Shown here in pieces: positions 1-10,935 of a DNA stretch of 64,000 nt; position 1 is the first letter of the stretch; each line of letters starts with the position of its first letter. Source of the DNA: Pseudevernia furfuracea (taxonomy: Eukaryota; Ascomycota; Lecanoromycetes; Lecanorales; Parmeliaceae); NCBI GenBank assembly GCA_022315425.1, contig JAIUPT010000050.1, forward strand, positions 1,426,001-1,490,000. Direction: 5' to 3'. A model generated the notes under the pieces. The model did not search any database. It was not told the DNA's origin and saw only the letters and a program-made list of their open reading frames with translations. The position numbers were made by a program, and so were the translations under genes.

Positions 1-1136
1 CCTTTTTGCGGGAAGCGTTGTAAACAAGGGCACGGGCAGCGCAGATTTCGGTGTAGGCTTGGGCAAGTTGGTGTTGCATGCCTTGAAACTCGCCGACGAG
101 TTGGTTGAACTGTTTGCGGTCGTTCCAAACGTAGCCGGCGGCGTTCTCCCAGGCCCCTAGAGCCAGACCGGTCATTTGAGCAGCAATGCCAATTCGGCCC
201 TCGTTCAGCAGACCAATAGCGTACTTGTATCCCTGACCCTCTTCGCCCAATAATTGATCCTTCGGTATTTCCACGTCGTCGAAGTTGATGACGCAGGTAC
301 TGCTTGCTCTTATGCCCAGCTTCTTCTCTTTCTTCGCTATCGAGAAGCCCTTCGCGCTCTTCTCAACCACAAATGCGGTGATGCCTTTGTAACCTTTACT
401 TGGATCCATGTTCGCAAAGACAATAAAGAAATCTGCCTCCACGGAGTTGGTAATCCACATCTTCGATCCGCTTATTTTATAGCCGTCTGCTGTCTTCTCG
501 GCCTTCGTTTTCAACGCGAATGCGTCCGAGCCAGACGCCGGTTCCGAAAGACAGAAGCTTCCAACTGTCTCCGTTGCCAGTCTTGGCAGCCATTTGCGTT
601 TCGACTCGTCAGTCCCATATTTCAATATTGCTGTGTTGACAAGGGTGTTGTGGACGTCCACCAGGACACTGACGCTCGGATCCACCCTTGCCAACTCTTC
701 TATTCCGACTATCCCCGCCGTAAAGTTCATGCCAGCCCCGCCGTACTCTTCGGGGATTTCAATGCCCATGAGTCCTTGTTCGAAGAGCTGTTCGACCAAA
801 GCAGGATCCATGGATTCGGCTTCGTCCATTGCCCGGACTTTGGGCAGGATGGTTTCGGTAGCGAATTTACGGATGGAGTCGGCCATTAGACTCTCGGTCT
901 CTGAAAGGTGGGTTATGGGAGTAGGGGGTATCGACGAGATGTCGAGAGGCTCGGCCTGACGCGGGTTTGGTGTAGTGGTGAGGGTACGGAGACTAGATGA
1001 TACTCAGCATGTGGTACTCAGTATAGCGAGGCGTCCATGAGTACCATTGATGAGACTTGGGCGTTATTCGTAAGCATGCGGAGGGGCGAGACACAGCACG
1101 GGCGAGGGGCCGCAGGGTTTTGGTGAACGAGGACAT
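1..1136 (-). CDS. Acyl-CoA dehydrogenase, short/branched-chain type, mitochondrial (3' end outside window)
   Basis: Exons (minus strand): 1136-1045 and 992-<1; the gene runs off the left edge. The 52-nt intron 993-1044 joins exon 1 in frame to the conserved body. Family members are FAD enzymes that oxidise acyl-CoA to trans-2-enoyl-CoA and pass electrons to ETF in the mitochondrial matrix. The first ~35 residues are rich in Arg/Ser/Thr and lack acids (begins MSSFTKTLRPLARAVSR), as expected for a matrix-targeting presequence. The body shows MGIEIPEEYGGAGMNF, then VDVHNTLVNT, CLSEPASGSDAFALKT and KMWITN, i.e. the N-terminal and middle acyl-CoA dehydrogenase domains. The VDVHNT segment resembles ACADSB (2-methylbutyryl-CoA dehydrogenase, isoleucine catabolism). 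The catalytic Glu lies beyond the window, so substrate class is inferred. The start was chosen because it gives the presequence; the longer upstream frame is low-complexity Phe/Ser and unlikely to be coding. Confidence 0.9.
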
Positions 1137-1668
1137 CTTGGATAATGGAGTGATCGAACGGTGGGGAGGCAAAACGCGTAAATCGTCAAGAGGTTGGAAG
1201 AAGAAAAAGAGGAAGACCAAGGAGAAGGAAAAGGAAAAGGAGAAAGAGAAGGAGAATGGAAAGGGAGAAGAGTTTAAGACAAGATCAAATGACAATAATA
1301 ATATCAATGAGGTCCGTACCTCGGCATTCCACCGATGCTAACCGAAAGTGTATTTGGTGCCACCCCAGGGACCATACTGTATTTCAGCCTTATCCTCCCT
1401 GTTCAGATGATGAAACATTACTACTATCCCTGTTCAGATGATGAAACATTACTACTACATATGTATCATCTATCGCAGACTTCTCTATGGGGATCCCATG
1501 TCCTGGGGAGCTCTCCACGGATCAGAGCTTCGTCATCCTTTATCTACAGCATCGTAATCAGGTCGTCTTGCATGTAATAGTACACATTGGATAACTATGA
1601 CGAGTAGTGCTTTTGGCTTTTCTACGTTCCACCAAACGTACTGGATGAAACACATTCTGTAAAAGCTG
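1137..1668. other. Intergenic, upstream of the acyl-CoA dehydrogenase
   Basis: No gene seen. It holds a purine-rich AAG/GAAA tract (about 1195-1275, probably 5' leader of the dehydrogenase) and the short tandem duplication listed separately. It also contains the 3' flank of the P450. Confidence 0.6.
1397..1457. repeat. 30-bp direct tandem duplication
   Basis: The 30-bp unit beginning ccctgttcagatgatgaaac occurs at 1397-1426 and again at 1428-1457 without a mismatch, separated by one base. The perfect match suggests a recent duplication. No coding or regulatory role can be assigned. Confidence 0.85.
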
Positions 1669-3622
1669 TCACCGTTCAAAGTGAACTGGACAGCCATCTT
1701 TGGCTGACATGACCAAAGTCATCTTCTGTCGCTCCTTTGCTACCCTCTTGAGGCCTTGGCTACTGTGCGATGAATACGCCAGCCACTCCTGAGCCTGAGG
1801 TCTTTCAAACTGTCCGGCTTCTATCACTGGAAATGTCTGTAGTATCCGAACAACTGCGTAAGATGCTTCGGTAAGACCGAAATCCTCTGTTTCGATCAGC
1901 ATCAGTTCCCACGGGTAAAACTTCAACGTCGCAGCGACTTACGGCCAAGACACACCCTGGGACCTCCATTGAACGGAAGATAGCCCCAAGCTGCATTCAC
2001 TTCGTCATGGTATAGAGGTAGATCCTCGTCCCATCGTTCGGGACGGAATTCTTCAGCGTCTTCTCCGTATAGGTCCTTTCGCCTGTGCATCGCATACACG
2101 CAGAAAGCCACGTTCTCACCTTTCCGCACAAGCACAGGCGACAACCCATCGGGGCCGCCACCTCGTGGTAAAATTGTGGTCTGGTGCACCGTCCGTGTGT
2201 TCACCGGTACTGAAGGGTATAGGCGGAGAGCTGTTTGCATAATGCCTGTCAGGTAATCAATCTCCAAGGTCTTGGGGGAACGGCAATACCGACTTTCTTT
2301 GAGGACGTTGGCTAGATAGGTCATTTTCCTGAGGTCTTCTCGCTTCAAATCTTGTCCGTCCCCTGCAATCGATTGGATTTCGTCTCGTAATCTCTCCAAG
2401 ACTTGTGGATTTCGTGACAAGAGATAGCTAAAGTGCAAGCGTATGTAAGCAGCCTTGAACTGGCCACTGGAAAGGAAGAGACCTTACAAAGTCCACGATA
2501 GGAGACAAGCGGTGGTGTCTCTGCCCGCGAGCAAAATATTAATGAGCTGGTCGCGCAAAGCCGTTCGATCGCGGGAATCTTCAGCAATGGCGTCGATGAA
2601 GACGTAGCGACCTTTCTCCTCACGAGACTTTTCTGGTTTGGTAAGACGACGGTCAACGATGTTCTCGATAAAATGATGTACTGAGGCACACGCTTCTCGG
2701 AATCGCCGGCCGCCTATCAGCCAGTATAGATCCAAGTATCGATAACGCTGGACCACATAATCTTGAGCGATGTCAAAGCTTTCGGCGAATTGGATGTCTT
2801 CTCCTGACTGATTTGCTCTCAGACTATACGTTGATTCTCCGAAAAGGAAGGCCGAAGTTGTATCCAGAGTAAATCGAAAAAGAAGAGGCTGCAGGTCCAG
2901 GCTTTGTCCTTTCTCCAGTATACAATTGATCAAATCGTCCACATGCTCACGCAAGATATCAAGATCTTGGTACTGTTGGCGGGAGAATTGTGGGCGTAAC
3001 ATTTCTCGAGAGTGCTTCCATGCTACGCCATCCTGAGTGAAGATACCATCACCAAGCAATGGAAAGAATATCTGACGCCGAAGTCCATACCCAAAATCTG
3101 CCCATCGAAACATCAAGATCTAAGCCAACAATAGAAGCACGATGGGACGAGTCACGTACCACCAAATCTGGTGGAGAACATGGCCTCTAGATTTCTCGGC
3201 TCGATGGTACCAAATGCTGGGGTGCCCAGGAATTTTTGCTCCAAAGTATTCCCAACATCTTGAAAGTGAAAGAGAAAGAGCTCCATAAGACGATTGTTCT
3301 TATCAGCATCGAAAATCTGCATGAGGCGATCGATACCCCATGGCCATCCGTTTCGTAGCCGTGGGGCAGGACGACAGCCATGACTCTGGCCGAATGCTTT
3401 GTCCGACTAACCGATGTTAAGTATTCAGGTCATATAACATTGGGCAACAATATTACCAAATAGATGTAAGGACAGATAGGAACATACCTTATATGTGAAG
3501 TACTTTTTAGACGCAACATATATGTACCATGTTGCTAGACAGAGGATGATTACCCGCACTACAGATATACCCTGAAAAGCGTATGAAAAGGGCGAGATGG
3601 GACCAGAAGAATCCTTTGACAT
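1669..3622 (-). CDS. Cytochrome P450, CYP52-like (alkane / fatty-acid hydroxylase type)
   Basis: Exons (minus strand): 3622-3488, 3406-3160, 3097-2488, 2427-2294, 2230-1943, 1886-1669; 543 aa. Members of the CYP52 group are ER-anchored monooxygenases that hydroxylate the terminal carbon of n-alkanes or fatty acids using NADPH-P450 reductase. Seen here: one N-terminal membrane segment (about residues 22-40); the group signature GDGIFTQDG; the I-helix oxygen-activation motif AGRDTTA (318-324); the K-helix E-T-L-R (375-378), made only after splicing; and the heme loop FNGGPRVCLGQ with the thiolate Cys at about 469. The last intron splits the heme-loop Gln codon, and removing it gives CLGQDFGLTEASY as expected. 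The intron 2231-2293 uses an unusual GTCGGT donor. Substrate and subfamily are inferred. The promoter contains a 53-bp tandem duplication. Confidence 0.92.
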
Positions 3623-3659
3623 GACGACGGCAATGGCTGGAAAAATCGAATTGAACAGC

Positions 3660-3770
3660 TCAATTTGAAAGGGATATATAGAGTAGAGGCGAGGCAGCTG
3701 TAGAGTATTTTCTCAATTTGAAAGGGATATGTAGAGTAGAGGCGAGGCAGCTGCGGAGTATTGTCTCAAT
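3660..3770. repeat. 53-bp tandem duplication in the P450 promoter (two copies plus the start of a third)
   Basis: The unit starts tcaatttgaaagggatat at 3660 and again at 3713; the first bases recur at 3766. The two full copies differ at a few positions, including the TATA-like core (intact in the gene-proximal copy, changed in the distal one). Each copy carries a CAGCTG hexamer. The array lies 38-148 bp upstream of the P450 ATG. Confidence 0.9.
3674..3680 (-). promoter_or_regulatory. Putative TATA box of the P450 gene
   Basis: On the minus strand this reads TATATAT, about 52 bp upstream of the ATG at 3622. It sits inside the proximal copy of the 53-bp duplication. The equivalent site in the distal copy has a substitution that breaks the TATATA run. 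Function is inferred from sequence and spacing only. Confidence 0.45.
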
Positions 3771-4701
3771 TTACATTTTCGTAGCGCGCGGTCTCATGCA
3801 GGAGAGTGAAAACTGGGTACGCGCCGTGGCTGACGCTGAAGCAGAGTGACGCTCGGGGGGAATGGACGGGATGAGGGTAGTCTGAAGGCGCTAGCGATGA
3901 GATGCAATACGGTAAGCCTTGCATAGAGGATCAGCGACCTTTTTTTTGAGGTTGGACGATGTTTTGACTCCAGAGATCAGACGAAGGAATAGAAGACCAG
4001 ATCATGCTGAAATATTCGAAAGTTCAGACATCATCTGACCTATGAAAATATCGTCCAATCTTTTAAAACATTAATACCTATTATTGTCCAATGCATGACT
4101 TATGGGTCCTGACCCATGCTCTTTAGGGGCTGAGGGATGAGGATCCTGGGCCAGTGGGAGAGCGGCCGACTGCCGCGAGCATTAGAGTCAGTAAATCACA
4201 AACGGATTGGATGCAACACGTCGTGTCACGAGATGTGTGCAATGATGACATTAAAAGTGTGCATGAAGCTACGACCAATAATTCTGTTCACCATGACGCA
4301 TGTGGGAAACGATTTGGAGAACTTGTGAAACGCGCATCAGTCTTTGAACAGGTTCCAGTTCGTCAACCCACGTAAGCAGCAGCGACTCGCCAACCAGAAG
4401 CTGCCCTCCTACTCCATCGGTACCGAATCTCACTGAATGCGCTCCCCTCGGGCTCCTTTTAATTCGCAGAAAGAAAACAGTGATAAGTACCTCGGCGCTT
4501 GACCTCAGAATAATTGCATGGCGATCTACTCGTAATCTGTGCGGGTTGTATGTGAAGTCCGCATGGTATAATTAAATCTCTTTTTCCAAAGGCGATTTGC
4601 AGACTTTGGTTTGGCATTCATCATGGTGAACCCCCACTTCATGGCCACAGCAGTAGCGCTGGTGATACAATGCGCATTGATTTGCTCTTGACCCGCATGT
4701 C
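3771..4701. other. Intergenic between the divergent P450 and NLR genes
   Basis: No supported gene. Short open frames near 4137-4375 have no recognisable motifs or good splice context. The interval must contain the upstream promoter of the P450 (minus) and the promoter of the NLR (plus). Confidence 0.55.
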
Positions 4702-7700
4702 ATGCCCTCATGGGGCTTGAAGGTCTTACATCCGAATCCCCCCGACTCGGTGGAGTCTTCGTTGGACTCTTCCTACGTTGAGTGAGTTTCTTCACTTCAA
4801 TCCCCTTCCATTATGCTAGGGACCCTCTTGTTTTGCTGAAGTCATATGGAGCCTTGCCTTATGGCTGGTCTATTCATCTCTGCAATTGCTCATTCTCATC
4901 TTGTCACTATGTAGATGGCAATGCCTGAAATCTAATCAAATTACAGCATAGTCGCCGTTCACGGTCTCGGGGGCCATCAGACAGGGACATGGACCGACCC
5001 TGGAACGGGAGTCATCTGGCTTAGAGACTTGCTTCCCTTCACTAACCTCACTGCCCGCGTCTTGTCTTTCGGATACGAAGCAAATGCTTCAACTTTCTTC
5101 GGAGATGGCTCAGCCGACAGAATTCAGCAGCATGCTCATACTCTTGTTGCCGAACTTGAAGCAATTCGAGCCCTTAGCAGCGCTGCGGAACGGCCAATAA
5201 TCTTTCTATGTCACGGCCTCGGAGGGATTTTAGTGAAGCAGGCACTCGCACACTCCGCAACGCAGACCTCGAAAAATGTTGAACACAGATACTCCATCTA
5301 TATATCTACATATGGCATCCTCTTCATGGGAACCCCTCATAGCGGGATAGAGCATGCTACATGGCAAACAATAGCGCAAGAAGCCAGGAATAGAGGCGGA
5401 GCTCCTAGCGAAATGCTAAAAGCCCTGACGAAGAACTCGGAAACCTTGCAGAATATAACGGATCAATTTGCACCTCTGGTAAAGCAATTCCATATCTTTT
5501 TCTTCTGGGAAAGCTTTCAAACAGAAACGGTTACTGGGAAGGGCTATGTGGTATGTGAAGACTCTGCGGCTCCCATCTGGGACAACACCGAGCGATCTGG
5601 CATACACGCTACTCATTCCGAAATGTGTAGATTCATTAGTCATGAATCTCCCGACTTTCAGACAATACTAGCTGCCCTGCTCAGATATGCGCGAGAAGCC
5701 CACAAGACGATTGCCACAAGATGGAGCAGCGCAAGAAGGTTATTCGCGACTCAACGGTCAATCGAGGCCTCGGAACTGATCGGTTTTGATGCTCATAACG
5801 ATAACAAGCCATTCCTCTGCGAAAGCCCTACGCTTCGTCAAGGGCCTGCAGGCACAAGACTGCGCAACAAGTATTTCCACGTACCGCACAACGTCAGCAG
5901 TATTTTCACAGGCAGAGGTGCTGTCACGCGAATTCTTGAAAGCAAGATTCTCGAGCAGCCAGCGCCCGATAGACCACACCAGCAGAAGCGTTTCGTACTG
6001 TATGGCTTAGGTGGCTCGGGCAAAACTCAGTTCTGCCTAAAGTTTGTCCAAGACAACCGTGACAGGTGAGCCATTGACGAAAAGTTCCATCCAAAATAGT
6101 CTTCCTTTTGGCATACACGCTAAGCTTGCCTCAACTACTAAATCTACAATGCTGATTACTGTTCCAGATTCTGGGGAATCTTCTGGATAGATGCCAGTAG
6201 TGTCGAGAATGCGGAGAGAGCTTTGTCACAGATTGGTCAGCTTGGAGGTTTGGGGGCCACTCACGACGCCGGCATGTACTGGTTGACTGGACTAGATACG
6301 CCCTGGTTGCTAGTCATTGACAACGCCGATGACCCCACAATTGACTACTCAAGATTCTTCCCGCCAGGCGAGAGAGGCCATATTCTAGTGACCTCGCGGA
6401 ATTCGGATTGCAAGATCCATGCGACGATAGGATACTATGAATTTGGAAACATGGAGGAAGAGGATGCGATCACGCTACTTTTGAAGGCCGCCGATCATGA
6501 TGGCATAGATGACCAACAAGTCAGAGAAGTGGCAAGACCGATTACCAGGACACTTGGTTACCTGGCGTTGGCGCTCATCCAGGCTGGCGCATCAATCAGG
6601 CATGGCATATGCACTTTGGAAGGCTACCTCGACGTGTTCGCATCATACAGAAGGCAGATCATGAATGACGACTTTGTGCAAGGCTCGGATAGTTACAAGT
6701 ACACTGTCTATACCACGTGGGAGGTCTCGGTACAGAAGATCGAAAGTATGGCAACAGAGACGGCCGTGGATGCTATCCAAATCCTTCAAATATTAGCTTT
6801 CATGCATTTTGAGCAAGTCCCAGCCAGTATGTTTGGAAGGGCATGGACTGTCCTACAACGTCCGGAAGAGCGCACACTACCAAAAACGGTCGCAGCTAAG
6901 ATCCTGGAATTCTTCTTGTCGTTCGCCATTTGTGCTCACATATATGCTATGATTTTCCCTGCAAGTAACTGGAGCATGAAGCAACGTTTGCCCAACATAC
7001 TACTCCAGCAGAGCCCAACATGGAATTACTATCGGCTTCGGCAAGCTCTTGCGATGCTATCCAGATTTTCGCTAATTATACAGCACCAAGAGAACGACAC
7101 GTGGTCTATGCACCCAATGGTTCATTTCTGGGCTCGAGAGCGTCTAAACAACCCAGATCAGAAGGTCTGGGCTGAGACTGCTGCTACCACCCTTGCACTG
7201 TCTATAACGCCTGGACTTGAGTCGTCTAGTCAGGCGTACCGCAGATCTCTGGTATCCCACATCGATTCATCGTTGCAGATAGAACAATTAGTGTCTCCAC
7301 TCGAACACAGAGATGACAAATTTCATGTATCAAAGATTGTCAAGTTTGCAGCAATTTATTCCGAATGCGGCGACTGGATCAAGGCCAGAGATCTGCAGGA
7401 AGAGGCGATGGAAATTGAAACTAGAACTCTGGGCCAAGAGCACCCTGAAACTCTTGACGCAATGTCCGCACTTGCATGGAGCTATTGGAATCTCAGCAGC
7501 AGGAAAAAGGCCCTCGAGTTACAGCGCGCCGTCGTAGAGACGAGTGCAATGGCACTAGGTGAAAACCACCCCAAAACACTCAAGGCAATGAGCAATCTTG
7601 CGTTGACATATTGGCTTTGTGGTAATCGAATCGAGGCCGAGCCCCTGGCCGAAAAAGCCGTGAACGGCTTAAAGGATTCACTTGGTCATGGTCATCCCGA

Positions 7701-8457
7701 CACTTTGTCCGCAATGGAAACACTCGGTCGGGTCTATATGCACCGAGGGCGACCCCGCGACGCGAAACCATTGTTGATCGAAGCCTATGAGACACGAAAA
7801 AAGGTATTTGGCCCAGATTCTCCTGACACATTGTCTGCCATGGCGGAATTGGGAATGACCTACCATGCTCTTGGGAACTTGACCGAGGCTGAGCTCATTC
7901 TCGAAGCAGTCGTGGCGAAGAGGAAGCGAGTCCTCGGTCAGCAGCATGCCTACACCTTGTGGGCAATCAACGATCTATCAAAGATCTATTGCGATCAAGG
8001 TCACCCTGTTGAGGCAGAAGTACTACTGGTGAATATATTGGACACAGTGGTCAGGACCCTAGGGAAGGAGCATATTGGCATGTCAATGACCATGATGAAC
8101 CTCGCGCGGGCATATGTTGGCCAGCATCAATGGGCGAAGTCTCGGGATACCCTCACGGACCTGATAGAAATGCAGCTACGAACGCTTGGCCCTAAACATC
8201 CGGACACACTGGCGGCAAGATCCGAGCTTGCACGTACTTACAGGTACTTGGGAAGGTTGGATGAGGCCGAAGTGATGTTTTCAGAGCTAATCGACGCAAT
8301 GAACAAGACCATGGGGCCTGACCATCCTTGGACGAAGAGGGCTGAGGGCCAGCTCTCCGCGGTTTATATAAGTCAAGGGCGCTTGGAGGAGGCCGAGCAA
8401 TGTGACTTACGACTCCGAGTTTGGGACACAAAGACGGTCAAATCTCAAACAATCTGA
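4702..8457 (+). CDS. NLR-like protein: alpha/beta-hydrolase-like domain, NB-ARC and TPR repeats
   Basis: Exons: 4702-4781, 4947-6065, 6168-8457; 1162 aa. This is the fungal NLR architecture used in non-self recognition and regulated cell death. Residues 28-330 are a DUF676-type serine-esterase fold (IVAVHGLGG, FMGTPHSG, His in THSEMCRF). The nucleophile-elbow Ser is replaced by Gly (CHGLGG, Gly117). The NB-ARC has a P-loop GLGGSGKT (380-387), Walker B LLVIDNADD (about 447-455) and the sensor stretch HILVTSRNSD. From about residue 785 to 1150 there are eight ~42-residue kinesin-light-chain-type TPRs marked by LG-x-x-HP-x-TL (for example LGQEHPETL, LGPKHPDTL). The repeats differ clearly from one another. 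The start at 4702 gives LKVLHPNPPD followed by a frame-correct 165-nt intron; exon 1 is the least certain part. A related truncated gene lies downstream on the opposite strand. Confidence 0.9.
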
Positions 8458-9084
8458 TTGTCCACGATCATCGCTTGTCCGTTCAAGAGCTTGTGCTTAC
8501 TGGAAAGAGTTAGGATCAGTCGAATGACTTGAAGCGTAAGGAATAGGTACGCAGGATCACGAACCGAATGTCATCGTGATATTAAAGACAGTGATATAGA
8601 GTCAGGATCCCTCGTCACGACCATGTATGTAATGTACCAAACTTTGTCAAACTTTGTCAAACTTTGCTATCATTCGTTATACCAGGTCTGTGTGTAGGAT
8701 CTAATGGTGATCGTAATAATTATTAATACCTAGGTAGATCTGTCTGATGTAGATACCAGTCTTGGCGGCTGCATGGCGAGTAAAAAAGCCCAGGGAAATG
8801 TACCTGAAATATTTTCTGTATCGGTGCCTCTACCTTCGCCAGAGGCTGGGTGGTCTGTCTGACTGATGCAAGGCCGATCCCAGGTCAAATCATGTTTAAA
8901 CATTTGGCTGACTCCGAATCCTTGATTGAGTCCTCAAGTACCAGCCATACCTACCGTGTCCGCAGATGAGAGCAGCCTCTCTTCATCAAGTTATCTCCTA
9001 CCCTTGGCATGTACATGAGGGACCCCAACACTTCACTTTCACTTCGAATACTCGCAAAAAGATATATCGAGTACGGCTTTTCTG
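8458..9084. other. Intergenic between convergent NLR and hydrolase genes
   Basis: No gene seen. Near 8637-8665 the decamer aaactttgtc is repeated about three times. There is no recognisable remnant of NB-ARC or TPR sequence that would extend the truncated paralog beyond its stop at 9085. Confidence 0.55.
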
Positions 9085-10278
9085 CTAGAACCCACGCGTC
9101 AATTCGGAAGCCTCAGCAGAACGTTGCGTCCTCAGCATATCTTTTGCTTGAGACCACCGGCTTTCGACAAGCGCTGGACTCTCCCGCGCATACCTCATCA
9201 ACGCTGCTACGACAGTACGGTACCCCGGTGCGTCGCTGCTCTCAAACTTGCACATATGAGAATGGTCGGCAGCTATGCCGGAGCGTTCCGTGTTGTCAAG
9301 AATGGGCGCTGCGGAGCTCTCGTCGACGACCTCTCTGTTGTCAGTCACGGTCAATACAGACAGAATATGACCAATGGGTGAAATACATAAGTTTTGCTGT
9401 GAGCTATCGTGGTCTTCTCTTGTTCCCAGAAGAAGTATATACGGAACCTTTTCATCAACGGCGCAAACTGGTCTGTCACATTCTGCAAGGTCTCGGACCC
9501 TTCGCGAAGTGCGTTCAGGAGCTGGCCGTCTGTGTCTACGACAACCTTTGGTGTCACGGCACTGACCAGACGCCGAGCTGTGCTGAACATTTTTGCTACG
9601 TCGCTACCGTGGTGCGGTGTCCCAAGGAAGATAATTGCGTATGTAGAGACGAAGATTGAATGCAAATGCTCTATGTGCGCCGAGGTTCTGCTGGCGGAGT
9701 AGGCCAGCGCCTGGAAGCAAGGTCAATTGGACAAATCTAATTTTGAATGAGAACGTGCTGAAGATACCCTTTTGACGATGATACCCCCAAGTGAATGGCA
9801 TATGAATATGATGGGCCTCTCTGAAGCGCCTTCTATCTGCATGTGACCAATTTATGAAATCAATTGGAGAGCGTTCGGACAAAAGAATGGTCAAGGGTCA
9901 AAAGACAATGAAAATTGTTCCAGAGACCAGAGCAAGCCATACCTCACGGTCTGCCTGCAGCTGCGCGACAAGAGTGTGCGCATGCTCCAAAATGGTATCC
10001 GAGGATGTACTGCCCATGAATGAATGCACATTCGCATTGTAACCCCACGTCAGGATCCTGGCGTTAGGCAGAGCTTTAGGTAGCATGTCCTTGTTACCAA
10101 GCCAAGGCACCTTTGATTCCTCTGATGTCCATGTCTTGAGAGCATCGCCATACAAGCCGTGGACTGCGACAATACTGAATGTGTGAGCAGACTGGATTCT
10201 CACGCTGGACCAGGGCGCATACTCCACTGTAGGGTTGATACCTGTACAAAGCTTGGTGATTCCATAGTTCGTCGTCAT
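9085..10278 (-). CDS. Stand-alone alpha/beta-hydrolase (DUF676-type), truncated paralog of the neighbouring NLR
   Basis: Exons (minus strand): 10278-9943, 9836-9768, 9710-9387, 9330-9085; 324 aa. Introns are 106, 57 and 56 nt, all GT-AG and frame-correct. The protein aligns over nearly its whole length with the N-terminal domain of the NLR at 4702-8457: shared IVAVHGL, ERPIIF-x-CH-x-LGG, SETLQN-x-TDQFAPL, DNTERSGI, RSxEASEL. Here the elbow is CHSLGG, so the catalytic Ser (about residue 127) is present, as is the His of DHSHMCKF. The frame stops a few residues after RSAEASEL, exactly where the NLR continues towards its NB-ARC. It is therefore either an independent esterase or what remains of a second NLR. 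Frame and splice sites are intact, so I call it a gene rather than a pseudogene. Confidence 0.8.
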
Positions 10279-10935
10279 TTTACGAAAAGTGTAAAAAAGA
10301 GCAGTACAGTAACGTGAGACTATTAAGGTGATATGGCTCTAGTCTGCTTCTCAAGGTCAAGCCGACACAGAGGAGATTGAAAGCAGCTAGAAAATATCCG
10401 TAGCATGCATGTATTTTGGACCACCAGACGATTGACCAACACAAATTGATGATAAGACACGCCCAAGGATAAGCTGCATATGGGCGTCTGGCTACCTATG
10501 ACATTTTCGGTGAATATTTTATGACCGTTGCAAAGGAAAAGAAAATGTGGCTAAGCTGGAGACCTTTCGACTGCTACCGTACTCTCGCAGAAAATATATG
10601 GGGCCAGTGGCTGTGAAGCTTTCTAATAATTCAACAGCCGATGATGGTTGGCAGTCTCGATGCACAGCCACAAATGTTTTCGCCGGGAAATTTACTTTGG
10701 AAAGAGAGGGGCAGAAACCGGCGCGCTTCCTCTTGATGCCTTGGAAAATCGAGATATAGACACTACTCCCATGAATCTTCGACTTTGCATTGCCTCTTTT
10801 CTTCTATAAAGTAATTGAGGTGCTTCCTTGAGTGGCCTCCCTATAGCCCCATCACTCACCCTGACAGCCACTGATAGATTAAAGCCGTTTCCCCGCCACA
10901 CCCCACTACCAGCTCCACTATCAACCCTTTCCACC
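10279..10935. other. Intergenic, divergent promoter region
   Basis: Lies between the divergent hydrolase (minus) and spartin-like (plus) genes and must contain both promoters. No gene or repeat seen. Confidence 0.55.

Noticed and set aside
254..889. 211-codon plus-strand frame at the left edge
   Set aside because: Antisense to the acyl-CoA dehydrogenase.
9009..9659. 216-codon plus-strand frame
   Set aside because: Antisense to the hydrolase gene, whose four exons have clear homology to the NLR.
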